Source: Defluviicoccus vanus | GTDB taxonomy: Bacteria > Pseudomonadota > Alphaproteobacteria > Rhodospirillales > Defluviicoccaceae | Reading direction: 5' to 3' | NCBI RefSeq assembly: GCF_014672695.1 | Contig: NZ_CP053923.1 | Location: forward strand, 1,597,760 to 1,606,433 | Length of the DNA: 8,674 nucleotides | Shown here: piece by piece, positions 1-6,682 of the stretch | Position numbering within the stretch: the first letter of the stretch is position 1 | Layout: each line of letters begins with the position of its first letter | The notes under the pieces: generated by a model | What the model was told of the DNA's origin: nothing | Databases searched by the model: none | Seen by the model: the letters and a program-made list of their open reading frames with translations, nothing else | Program-made: the position numbers and the translations under genes

Positions 1-384
1 CCCGTGCGTGGTGACGACAATCGGTCTGTCGTACAGAAACCCCGCGGAACAGACCATGTCACAAAGCTGGTCGATCGCATGCACGTGAATGATGTCGTAA
101 GCGCGCAATTGCCTCGGATTGAACAAAGGCAAGAATAATCGCCTGGAACCGCGGAAGGGAATGCGTCTGATGACGGTGTCGTCAATGACTTCGCAGGCGG
201 GAAGAGTGGTTTCCGGCCGGTGGAAAATCCGGTTGAGAGTCAGCACGGACGGCTCGAGGCCTTGACGCCACTGATGCCAGCAGAGCGCCTTTACGTAGTT
301 TTCGAACCCGCCTTGCATCGGAGCATACTGGCGGACGACGTGAAGAATGCGGACGTCGCGCCCGGCTCTCGGTTCGGCTGCCAT
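1..384 (-). CDS. GumH/AceC-like GT4 glycosyltransferase, N-terminal part (runs off window)
   Basis: Reading leftwards from an ATG at 384, the frame stays open for 128 codons to the window edge, so the C-terminal two thirds are missing. The protein begins MAAEPRAGRDVRILHVVRQY, followed by APMQGGFENYV: the first beta strand and glycine-rich loop of a GT-B fold glycosyltransferase. Later come VLTLNRIF (about residues 47-54), a RRIPFRGSRR block (73-82), a DIIHVHAID strand (96-104) and IVVTTHG at the end. From memory these blocks match GumH/AceC-type mannosyltransferases (GT4), which use GDP-mannose to extend a lipid-linked exopolysaccharide repeat unit at the cytoplasmic face of the inner membrane. 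The start is supported by a GGGGGAAAAG ribosome-binding site just upstream; an ATG at 398 is in another frame. It is transcribed away from the endoglucanase gene, suggesting an exopolysaccharide locus continuing to the left. Family assignment is firm; acceptor and donor are inferred. Confidence 0.88.
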   Translation of the reverse strand, partial: MAAEPRAGRDVRILHVVRQYAPMQGGFENYVKALCWHQWRQGLEPSVLTLNRIFHRPETTLPACEVIDDTVIRRIPFRGSRRLFLPLFNPRQLRAYDIIHVHAIDQLCDMVCSAGFLYDRPIVVTTHG

Positions 385-597
385 AGCTTTTCCCCCATAA
401 GAGTCGTGGCGGGACGGTCGGCAGACAAGCGAGCCGGCCGCACCGCGTCTGCCGCGACGGGCGTCGATCGCAGCGCCTCAGTGTGAATCATCAAGGAGAA
501 GCTTGTCCGACGCTGGGCTGCCACGGCGCCACGGACGCACGACGCGCGGCAATTGACCCTTGTCCCCATCATCCCCCATTGGCCGTTCTCTGCGCAC

Positions 598-626
598 CTT
601 ATAATATCTCTCGGGCCATTTGGCAA
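598..626 (-). promoter_or_regulatory. Candidate sigma70-type promoter for the glycosyltransferase gene
   Basis: Read on the minus strand, TTGCCA (621-626) and TATAAG (598-603) are separated by 17 bases. Each differs from the sigma70 consensus at one position. This would give a leader of a little over 200 bases before the glycosyltransferase start at 384. The same AT-rich island also reads TATAAT on the plus strand (600-605), but no good -35 box precedes it there. This is a pattern match only. Confidence 0.25.
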
Positions 627-767
627 TCTCGCCGGGAGCAGCGTCGCAAGCAACCAACGGGCCTTAGCAACGGGTCGTGCAGCAGACATGTTATGGGCTG
701 AGTGTTATTCGCGCGACGGTAGGGAAGCGGGTGACGCGCAAGGATGCGTGGGCCGGGTGCAAATATA

Positions 768-780
768 TTCACTTTGTGAA
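768..780. promoter_or_regulatory. Perfect 5-base inverted repeat, possible operator for the endoglucanase
   Basis: TTCAC-TTT-GTGAA is a perfect inverted repeat about 130 bases upstream of the endoglucanase start, inside an AT-rich stretch (TATATT directly before it, TATGAT at 794-799 after it). Position and symmetry would suit binding of a dimeric regulator. I cannot assign a regulator, and a 5-base arm can arise by chance. Confidence 0.22.
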
Positions 781-906
781 CGTGCGGGATTTTTATGATC
801 ATTTGCAGTGCAGCCTGTAAGATACCGCATAGGCCGTGTCGAGTCTTTGATGCTTGCCGATGGTAGCGCAAGACCTTCGCTACCTCGTCGCACGCTGGGG
901 GAAGAT

Positions 907-2028
907 ATGACTATGATCCTTAAGGGGTTCCGTGATTTTTTGGCGTACAAGTTGGCCCGGTGTCTTGCGAAACGAAGTTCGGGCGAGGCCAAGCGCGGGA
1001 ATGGTGCAGGACACACTGGCGCGTACCTTCTGGCGGCGTTATGCGTGTACCTCGCTGCTAACTTTCAGGCTGTCGCCGCAGCGCAGGGCTTTGCGAAGGA
1101 AGACTTGCCCTTCCTGCACGGAGTGAACTTGGCGAGTGGCTCCTTTGGAGCCCGTCGCGTGCCCCGGAGGTATGGATACGACTATATCTATGCCGGACCT
1201 GCGAGCGTCGATTACTACCAGTCAAAAGGTTTCAATCTGTTTCGCGTTGCTTTTCTATGGGAAAGTATACAGCCCGTATTGAACGGCCCGCTTTCGGAAA
1301 GCGAACTAAAGCAACTTGACAACTTGGTGAATTACGCCACGGGCAACGGTCTGTTCATCGCCCTTGATGTTCACAACTATGCCAAGTATGCCGGAGGCAA
1401 GCTCGGCACAGAGGTTCCGATCGAGGCGCTCGGCGATCTTTGGGGTCGTCTTGCTGAGCATTACAATAGCAACCCTCGCGTCCTATTCGATATTATGAAC
1501 GAGCCAAACAATATGCCGACCCAGATTGTCAAGGAGATGACTCAGGGGGCGGTGAACGCAATCCGGGCGGCCGGCGCCCAAAATGTCATTGTCGTCGAAG
1601 GCAATCAATGGTCTGGCGCTTGGCATTGGCTCAGCAGCGGTAGCGACATCCTTGTTGAGCTGCAGGACCCGGAAAATAATATTGTCTTCTCACCACACCA
1701 GTATCTCGACAAGGATGGCTCTGGCGTCCAACCCTATTGTGCCAGTGACAATATTGGCCTTGAGCGGATACAGTCGGTTACGCAGTGGGCGCGCGCGAGC
1801 CGCGTGCGTTTGCTGCTGGGTGAGTTCGGAGCCGGGGCAAACTCGCCGTGCAGCGAAGCAGTTACATCGATGCTCGACTTCATGCACAAGAACGCAGATG
1901 TCTGGGCGGGCTGGGCTTGGTGGGCTGGTGGCCCGTGGTGGGGGAGCTATTTTTCTTCCATCGAACCACAAGGGGGTGCAGACCGTCCGCAATTGCAGTG
2001 GCTGACACCCTTTCTCTTCACTAGGTGA
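907..2028 (+). CDS. Secreted GH5 (subfamily 5-like) endo-beta-1,4-glucanase
   Basis: Predicted 373-residue glycoside hydrolase of family 5, which cleaves internal beta-1,4-glucan bonds with retention of configuration. Numbering from the ATG at 907, residues 39-58 form a hydrophobic export segment ending AVAAA, a likely signal-peptidase site, after an unusually long basic N-region. The catalytic domain opens with HGVNLASG and contains the DVHNY histidine (about H156), IMNEPNN with the acid/base E199, FSPHQYLD, and LLGEFGAG with the nucleophile E306. A tryptophan-rich end (GWAWWAGGPWWG) closes it. These blocks resemble subfamily 5. No carbohydrate-binding module follows. GGGGGAAG (897-904) supports the ATG at 907 or the one at 913; a GTG at 808 is a less likely start. 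Divergence from a GumH-like gene suggests a role in trimming or turnover of a secreted glucan-backbone polysaccharide, which is inferred. Base composition is less GC-rich than the genes to the right. Confidence 0.93.
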   Translation: MTMILKGFRDFLAYKLARCLAKRSSGEAKRGNGAGHTGAYLLAALCVYLAANFQAVAAAQGFAKEDLPFLHGVNLASGSFGARRVPRRYGYDYIYAGPASVDYYQSKGFNLFRVAFLWESIQPVLNGPLSESELKQLDNLVNYATGNGLFIALDVHNYAKYAGGKLGTEVPIEALGDLWGRLAEHYNSNPRVLFDIMNEPNNMPTQIVKEMTQGAVNAIRAAGAQNVIVVEGNQWSGAWHWLSSGSDILVELQDPENNIVFSPHQYLDKDGSGVQPYCASDNIGLERIQSVTQWARASRVRLLLGEFGAGANSPCSEAVTSMLDFMHKNADVWAGWAWWAGGPWWGSYFSSIEPQGGADRPQLQWLTPFLFTR

Positions 2029-2196
2029 AAACGGCAAAGTGAGGGCCAGAGTACCGATGCGGAGCACAAGAGCGGAGCGATCCGTAATAGGGGGCGAAGG
2101 TTCTGTAATGGGACTGGACTGAAGCGGCCGCGCTGTTCAGCCGCAAACCAGGGCCAACCGGTAGCGGAGGAGCTCTTTGTACAAGGCAAAGCCCTT

Positions 2197-2234
2197 GATA
2201 TCCGTAGCGGGCACATTGGCGTTTCGTGGATATC
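2197..2234. repeat. Inverted repeat GATATCC / GGATATC
   Basis: A perfect 7-base inverted repeat (2197-2203 and 2228-2234) encloses a 24-base loop. It lies 16 bases before the domain V-like hairpin and may be part of the same decayed intron RNA, for example the closing stem of domain IV. That link is inference; there is no U-run, so it is not a typical terminator. Confidence 0.35.
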
Positions 2235-2250
2235 GGAGGCGGATCATCGG

Positions 2251-2311
2251 GAGCCGTGTGAATCGGGGTTCACGAAAGGTTCTGGGAGCACCCGGAGGTG
2301 AAACTCCTCCC
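2251..2311 (+). mobile_element. Probable decayed group II intron 3' end (domain V and VI-like)
   Basis: Bases 2251-2282 begin GAGCCGTGTGAA and end GGTTC. They fold like group II intron domain V: a lower helix opening with the AGC catalytic triad (2252-2254), a two-base AC bulge (2272-2273), and a short upper helix with a small loop. Two A residues (2275, 2277) sit where pairing needs C, so the lower helix has two mismatches, which suggests decay. Directly after, GGGAG (2284-2288) can pair with CTCCC (2307-2311), and GGAG (2294-2297) with CTCC (2304-2307), a domain VI-like hairpin. No open reverse-transcriptase frame precedes it, so only a 3' remnant is present. The call rests on structure read by eye, with no covariance-model search. 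Confidence 0.5.
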
Positions 2312-2349
2312 GTGATTCCTCGAGGGTTGATCGACCTGTCCAATGCTCG

Positions 2350-2439
2350 GGGTCATCTGCGTCGATCGGCGGTAGCCCTTCGATTTTCCGCATTGCGGAC
2401 GTCGACGACGAGCAACGGAGTTCCACGAAGCGGACCCCG
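2350..2439 (+). repeat. Dispersed ~90-base repeat, copy 1
   Basis: This 90-base segment begins GGGTCATCTGCGTCGATC and ends CGGACCCCG. It matches the segment at 6491-6580 from end to end at equal length: the first 24 bases are essentially identical and similarity decays through the middle. It shares a 21-base exact block (2381-2401) with copy 3 (8091-8111). A small hairpin TCCGC-ATT-GCGGA sits within that block. The copy lies 38 bases after the intron-like domain VI hairpin. Function is unknown. Confidence 0.75.
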
Positions 2440-2893
2440 CGATCGAGTCTATCCCGGGGGCCACTATGAAAAAGGCGGTAGGTTCACTCAGGTGACGCGA
2501 CACGCGGCCTCGATGGCCGAGGCGACGGAAGTGCAGCCTACCTCGCCGCACGGTCGCATTCAAAGACGATGGCCCTCTCGGCCGGCGCCCCGCAGGAAAG
2601 CCCGTTGTTTTCTTGTACATCCATCGTAGAGTGACCTCGGCAATCGTTGGGGGGCGGTGGCGCGGGCGAGATCTCTCCCCAGCAGGACGAGGGAGGGAGG
2701 CAATGGCCACGTTGATCGGCACATCCGCCAATGAAAGCATCACCCCGCTTACGGTTTCTGCGACCGTCCTGCGCACTCCCCCGGCAGCTTCCCCGGATCC
2801 GGTGCCGACAGCCTCGACGGGGGCGCCGGCAACGACAGTCTCGACGCAGGTGCCAATAACGATACGCTCCTCGGCAGTACCGGAAACGACACG

Positions 2894-4327
2894 TTGGACG
2901 GCGGTGCCGGCAACGACTCGATCGATGGCGGTGCCGGGATGGACACCGTCAGCTATGCGTCGGCTTCGACTGGCGTGCGCGTTTCCCTCGCCGTCGCCGG
3001 CAGCCAGTCGACCGGTAACGGCCTGGACACGCTGATAAACGTCGAGAATCTCGTCGGCTCTGCGTTTGCCGACACGCTCGTCGGCAATGCCGGCAACAAC
3101 AGCATCGAGGGCGGTATCGGCAGCGACTCGCTCGATGGTGGCGCCGGTAACGACAGCCTTTTCGGCGGCAACGTCGGAGACAGCATCAGCGGCGGCGCCG
3201 GCAACGACAGCCTGAGCGCGCAAGGGCAGGCGACCTCGGCCAGCGCCGACACCATCGTCTTATCCGGCGACGACGGGAACGATACGATCAGCGCCCGCGG
3301 CGAAGCCCATCTGGACAACAGCGTTTTCGTCGACGTTTCGGGAGGGAAGGGCGACGACAGTGTGTACGGATTTGCCGATGGCTTTATCGCAGCGGGAGAC
3401 ATCTTCCCCGCTTTTGCGATTGTGTCGGCGTCCGGCGGAGACGGCAACGATACCGTCGTCGGCGGGTACGGCACCTTCGGGTTTTCCGTTCTCACTGGGG
3501 ATGCCGGCAACGACAGCCTCGTCGGCGAAGGCATCGACGGCGTGGCCGACCTCGGCCTCAATCACACCCTCGACGGAGGCACCGGCAATGACACCTTAGT
3601 CGCTGGCGCGAGCGACGACGTGCTGGTCGGTGGTACTGGCAACGATTCCCTCGACGGCAGCGACGGGATCGACTGGGCCGACTACAGCACCGCCGCCGCC
3701 GCGGTCTCGGTTTCGCTGGCACTGACCGGGGCGCAGAATACGCTTTCCGCCGGGACCGACACGTTGGTCCGTATCGAAGGAGTTATTGGGACCGCCTTCA
3801 ACGATACGCTCACGGGCAATGCGGCGGACAACGGCCTGAGCGGCGATGCCGGCGATGACAAACTCATCGGCGGCGCCGGGGACGACGCGCTCGAAGGAGG
3901 GGCCGGCAACGATACGCTCGACGGCGGCGTCGGCAACGATCTCGCATGCTTTTGCTCGGCGACAGGCGGCGTTTCGGTCTCGCTCGCCGTCGCCGGCCCG
4001 CAGGTGACCGGCGAGGGCACGGACACGCTGATCAGCATCGAGTATGTGATCGGTTCGGATTACGACGACAAGCTGGTCGGCAATGGCGCTGCGAACCTGC
4101 TGATCGGTGGCGACGGCAACGACTCGCTCGACGGCGCCGGTGGCGACGATACCATTGATGGGGGCGACGGGGTGGCACCCTCATCGGCGGTGCCGGGAAC
4201 GACACCCTGCACGCCGAGGGCACTGTCTGGGACGTCGGTTCGGTATCCATTTCCGGCGGCGACGGCAGCGATACGATATCCGCATCCCTCAACGCCAGCT
4301 ATGGCTTCGACGCGATCCTCTGGATAG
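2894..4327 (+). CDS. RTX protein, N-terminal beta-roll segment (open frame as it stands)
   Basis: This is the longest uninterrupted piece of the first half of the RTX gene. Its frame carries genuine RTX sequence from about 2783, but lacks an ATG there; the first usable start is a TTG at 2894, within a nonapeptide, which is not a natural start. Calcium-binding GGxGxD repeats alternate with insert blocks of the type SVSLAVAG-x-TGNGxDTLxxIExxxGS, three of them at about 2970-3070, 3700-3800 and 3965-4065. From about 4169 the frame turns to proline/serine/arginine-rich nonsense ending at 4327, whereas frame +1 carries on with GGTLIGGAGNDTL. That marks the second frameshift. Confidence 0.6.
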   Translation: MDGGAGNDSIDGGAGMDTVSYASASTGVRVSLAVAGSQSTGNGLDTLINVENLVGSAFADTLVGNAGNNSIEGGIGSDSLDGGAGNDSLFGGNVGDSISGGAGNDSLSAQGQATSASADTIVLSGDDGNDTISARGEAHLDNSVFVDVSGGKGDDSVYGFADGFIAAGDIFPAFAIVSASGGDGNDTVVGGYGTFGFSVLTGDAGNDSLVGEGIDGVADLGLNHTLDGGTGNDTLVAGASDDVLVGGTGNDSLDGSDGIDWADYSTAAAAVSVSLALTGAQNTLSAGTDTLVRIEGVIGTAFNDTLTGNAADNGLSGDAGDDKLIGGAGDDALEGGAGNDTLDGGVGNDLACFCSATGGVSVSLAVAGPQVTGEGTDTLISIEYVIGSDYDDKLVGNGAANLLIGGDGNDSLDGAGGDDTIDGGDGVAPSSAVPGTTPCTPRALSGTSVRYPFPAATAAIRYPHPSTPAMASTRSSG

Positions 4328-4526
4328 GCGGCGATGGCGGCAACGACAACATCAGCGGTATCGCCGCGGGCAGCACTTACGATAGCGGCGACTACGGCGT
4401 CACGAACGCGGGTCGGATCACTGTCTTTGGCGGCGCCGGTGACGACACGATCGCCGCCGGCTACCGGCTCTACGGCAGCGCGATCATCAACGGCGACGAC
4501 GGCAACGACAGCCTGATCGGCCAGGG

Positions 4527-6434
4527 GTGGGACAGTGCGACCGGACAGGGGGCATCGAGACCCTCGCCGGCGGCCTCGGCAACGACACCATTTTCGGAGC
4601 GGAGGGCGCAGACCTTCTGCGCGGCGACGCCGGCAACGATTCACTCGACGGCGGCGCCGGGATCGACACGCTGGTCGGCGGGGCCGGGAATGACACCTAC
4701 GTCGTCGACAGTAGCAGCGACGTGATCAGCGAACTCGCCGGTGGCGGGATCGACACGGTGCAGAGCAGCGTCACCTTCTCGCTCGCCCCTGTGGCGCTCG
4801 CCAACGTCGAGAACCTGACGCTCAGCGGAACAGCGGCAATCAACGCCAGCGGATCGGCGGCCAACAACGTGCTGACAGGCAACGCCGGCAACAACGTGCT
4901 CAACGGCGGCGCGGGGATCGATACACTGATCGGCGGCGCTGGCGACGACACCTACGTTGTCGATACCACGACAGACATGATCACCGAAGTCGCCGGCGGC
5001 GGCATCGATACGGTGCAGAGCAGCGTGACGTTCTCGCTCGCCGCATTCGGCAACATCGAGAATCTGACGCTCACCGCCACCGCGGCGGTCAACGGCACCG
5101 GCAACGCCCTCGCCAACACGCTCATCGGCAACGCGGCAAACAACCTCCTGACCGGCCTCGACGGCAACGATACCCTCAACGGCGGCGCCGGGATCGATAC
5201 GCTGGTCGGCGGCGCCGGCAACGACACCTACGTCGTCGATACAACGACCGACACGATCACCGAGGTGGCCGGCGGTGGCATCGATACGGTGCAGAGCAGC
5301 GTCACTTTCTCGCTCGCCGGCATCGCCGAAGTGGAAAACCTGACGCTCACCGGCACTGCGGCGATCAACGCCACCGGCAACGCGCTCGCCAACTCGCTTA
5401 CCGGCAACGCCGCCAGCAACCTGCTCTCGGGCCTCGGCGGCAACGATACCCTCAACGGCGGCGCCGGGATCGATACCCTCGTCGGCGGTGCCGGCGGCGA
5501 CGTCTACGTCGTCGATAGCACCAGCGACACGATTACCGAGGCCGCCGGCGGCGGCATCGATACCGTGCAGAGTAGCGTCACGTTCTCGCTCGCCGGCATC
5601 GCCGAAGTGGAAAACCTGACGCTCACCGGCACCGGGGCGATCAACGGCACCGGCAACGCGCTCGCCAATACGCTTACTGGCAACGCCGCCAGCAACCGCC
5701 TGACCGGCCTCGACGGCAACGATACCCTCAACGGCGGCGCCGGGGTCGACACCCTGGTCGGCGGTGCCGGCAACGACGTCTACGTCGCCGAGAGCACCAC
5801 CGACACGATTATCGAGGCCGCCGGCGGCGGCATCGATACCGTGCAGAGTAGCGTCACGTTCTCGCTCGCCGGCATCGCCGAAGTGGAAAACCTGACGCTC
5901 ACCGGTACCGCCGCGGTCAACGGCACCGGCAGCGCGCTCGCCAACACGCTCACCGGCAACGCCGCGGCCAATCTCCTGAGCGGGCTCGACGGCAATGACA
6001 GCCTGGTCGGCGGCGCCGGCAGTGATACGCTCGACGGCGGGATCGGCAACGACACCCTCTTCGGCGGCAGCGATGCCGATCTGTTGACCGGCGGCGCGGG
6101 CGCCGACAGCTTCGTGTTCAGGGCGCTCACGGATTTCCCGGCCAGCCCTGCTCGGGACACCATCACCGCTTTCGACGGCATAGGCGCGACGGCCGGGGAC
6201 GTGATCGACCTCTCGGCGATCGACGCGAACAGCAGCGTCGCCGGTGACCAGGCCTTTGCCTTCATCGGGACGTCGGCGTTCGTCGTCGGGCAGGCCGGCG
6301 GTCTGCACGCGATCGTCAGCGGCACGGACACACTGATCCAGGGCGAGATAACCGGCGACGGGATCGCCGATTTCGAATTCCTGGTGAAAGGCGCCGATGC
6401 GACGAAGTGGGCAGCCACCGACTTCGTTCTGTGA
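4527..6434 (+). CDS. RTX protein, C-terminal segment with tandem repeats and secretion domain
   Basis: This 635-codon frame opens at a GTG (4527), but real RTX sequence in it starts only at about 4551 (GGIETLAGGLGNDT). The piece from about 4171 to 4548 is read in a neighbouring frame, so this is the 3' part of the larger gene. It contains two RTX blocks, five tandem repeats of 85-92 residues, then a final beta-roll (DTLDGGIGNDTLFGGSDADL) and DSFVFRAL...DTITAFDG...GDVIDLSAID...GDGIADFEFLVKG, matching the peptidase M10 serralysin C-terminal domain. It ends ATDFVL, and a short hydrophobic tail of this kind is common in type I secretion substrates. If the frameshifts are real, this part would be poorly translated or silent. 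Confidence 0.75.
   Translation: MGQCDRTGGIETLAGGLGNDTIFGAEGADLLRGDAGNDSLDGGAGIDTLVGGAGNDTYVVDSSSDVISELAGGGIDTVQSSVTFSLAPVALANVENLTLSGTAAINASGSAANNVLTGNAGNNVLNGGAGIDTLIGGAGDDTYVVDTTTDMITEVAGGGIDTVQSSVTFSLAAFGNIENLTLTATAAVNGTGNALANTLIGNAANNLLTGLDGNDTLNGGAGIDTLVGGAGNDTYVVDTTTDTITEVAGGGIDTVQSSVTFSLAGIAEVENLTLTGTAAINATGNALANSLTGNAASNLLSGLGGNDTLNGGAGIDTLVGGAGGDVYVVDSTSDTITEAAGGGIDTVQSSVTFSLAGIAEVENLTLTGTGAINGTGNALANTLTGNAASNRLTGLDGNDTLNGGAGVDTLVGGAGNDVYVAESTTDTIIEAAGGGIDTVQSSVTFSLAGIAEVENLTLTGTAAVNGTGSALANTLTGNAAANLLSGLDGNDSLVGGAGSDTLDGGIGNDTLFGGSDADLLTGGAGADSFVFRALTDFPASPARDTITAFDGIGATAGDVIDLSAIDANSSVAGDQAFAFIGTSAFVVGQAGGLHAIVSGTDTLIQGEITGDGIADFEFLVKGADATKWAATDFVL
4650..6008 (+). repeat. Five tandem in-frame repeats (one of 255 and four of 276 bases)
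   Basis: Copies start at 4650 (255 bases), 4905, 5181, 5457 and 5733 (276 bases each), and end at 6008. Each encodes a unit of the pattern GGAGIDTLVGGAGNDTYVVD, a DxIxExAGGGIDTVQSSVTFSL stretch, then ENLTLTGTAAxNxTGN, LANxLxGNAA and GLDGNDTLN. The unit couples one RTX calcium turn to a hydrophobic beta-strand block, a layout common in large proteobacterial RTX proteins. Copies 4 and 5 share over 90 consecutive identical bases at about 5539-5630, pointing to recent duplication or gene conversion. Copy 1 is the most divergent and 7 residues shorter. Confidence 0.92.
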
Positions 6435-6490
6435 CGCACCGGTTTCAGTTTCAGCTGGGAGAGGCTGCTCGATGGTGCTGCCGATCTGAC

Positions 6491-6580
6491 GGGTCATCTG
6501 CGTCGATCGGCGGTCGCCCTCCAATTTCCCGCATTGCTGACGTCGCCGGCGTCCATCACCCTCCTCCAATCCGGACCCCG
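6491..6580 (+). repeat. Dispersed ~90-base repeat, copy 2
   Basis: It begins 56 bases after the RTX stop codon and aligns along its full 90 bases with copy 1 (2350-2439): both begin GGGTCATCTGCGTCGATC and end CGGACCCCG. The central hairpin is broken here (CCGCATTGCTG instead of CCGCATTGCGG), and the stretch 6551-6570 is the most divergent. The rest of the 248-base gap between the RTX and recombinase genes shows nothing else except the recombinase ribosome-binding site. Confidence 0.75.
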
Positions 6581-6682
6581 ACAGCGGACATCGGTTCGCT
6601 TTCGTTCTCTCCTCACAGGGCGCACGTTTCTCCTCCGCCGGCTCGATCCCGGGCCGGATCAGAGAGTGGAGGAACGTGTTCC

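Larger units (their letters stand above)
385..906. other. Divergent intergenic region between glycosyltransferase and endoglucanase
   Basis: This 522-base gap lies between two divergently read genes and should carry both promoters. I see no convincing gene: the open frames here lack ribosome-binding sites and recognisable protein character. It contains an AT-rich island around 595-610, a short perfect palindrome at 768-780 and an AT-rich stretch at 761-805. A GTG at 808 is in frame with the endoglucanase and could extend it by 33 residues, but it lacks a good ribosome-binding site. Confidence 0.6.
2029..2702. other. Non-coding stretch with intron-like relic and dispersed repeat
   Basis: These 674 bases separate the endoglucanase from the RTX gene. 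The only long open frames (2177-2629 plus; 2270-3223 minus) cross structured or repeated DNA and look non-genic. In order it holds a 7-base inverted repeat (2197-2234), a group II domain V/VI-like structure (2251-2311), dispersed repeat copy 1 (2350-2439), about 250 bases in which I see nothing recognisable, and a purine-rich ribosome-binding site for the RTX gene at 2690-2700. No clear terminator follows the endoglucanase stop codon. Confidence 0.6.
2703..6434 (+). pseudogene. Large RTX calcium-binding protein, type I-secreted, interrupted by three frameshifts
   Basis: With one base restored at each of three sites (about 2778-2782, 4169-4172 and 4548-4552), a single 1244-residue protein reads from the ATG at 2703 to the TGA at 6434. 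The ATG follows an AGGGAGGG ribosome-binding site. The N-terminus (MATLIGTSANESITPL) leads into GGxGxDxLx nonapeptides that bind calcium in a parallel beta-roll (about residues 35-650). Five longer tandem repeats follow (about 651-1103), then a serralysin-type C-terminal domain (about 1104-1244) of the kind that carries the uncleaved type I secretion signal. There is no protease, lipase or other catalytic domain, so it may be a surface-layer, adhesin or matrix protein. No ABC exporter genes are in the window. The breaks may be real decay, or sequencing error in homopolymers, in which case the gene is intact. Confidence 0.85.

Noticed and set aside
808..906. Upstream GTG start extending the endoglucanase by 33 residues
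   Set aside because: There is no good ribosome-binding site before 808, and the extension would push the export signal past residue 70. GGGGGAAG at 897-904 favours the ATG at 907 or 913.
2350..2439. Repeat as an integron attC site
   Set aside because: No RYYYAAC/GTTRRRY pair brackets the copies, and the only stem seen is a short 5-base hairpin that is broken in copy 2. The cassette idea is kept only as a hypothesis not based on attC.
2177..2629. 150-codon plus-strand frame in the gap before the RTX gene
   Set aside because: It runs through the domain V-like hairpin and the dispersed repeat, has no ribosome-binding site and an arginine-rich composition typical of untranslated GC-rich DNA. 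I treat it as structured RNA and repeat DNA.
2270..3223. 317-codon open frame on the minus strand across the intergenic region and RTX start
   Set aside because: It spans the dispersed repeat and the antisense of RTX nonapeptides. Its valine/alanine-rich, low-complexity composition is the expected shadow.
4650..6008. Regularly spaced repeats as a possible CRISPR array
   Set aside because: The repeats are 276-base in-frame coding units with no short repeat/unique spacer structure, and no cas genes are present.
4641..6569. 642-codon open frame on the minus strand opposite the RTX repeats
   Set aside because: It mirrors the tandem repeats of the plus-strand RTX gene. GC-rich repeated codons leave the opposite strand free of stops, the product has no recognisable domains, and the plus strand gives clear RTX motifs.
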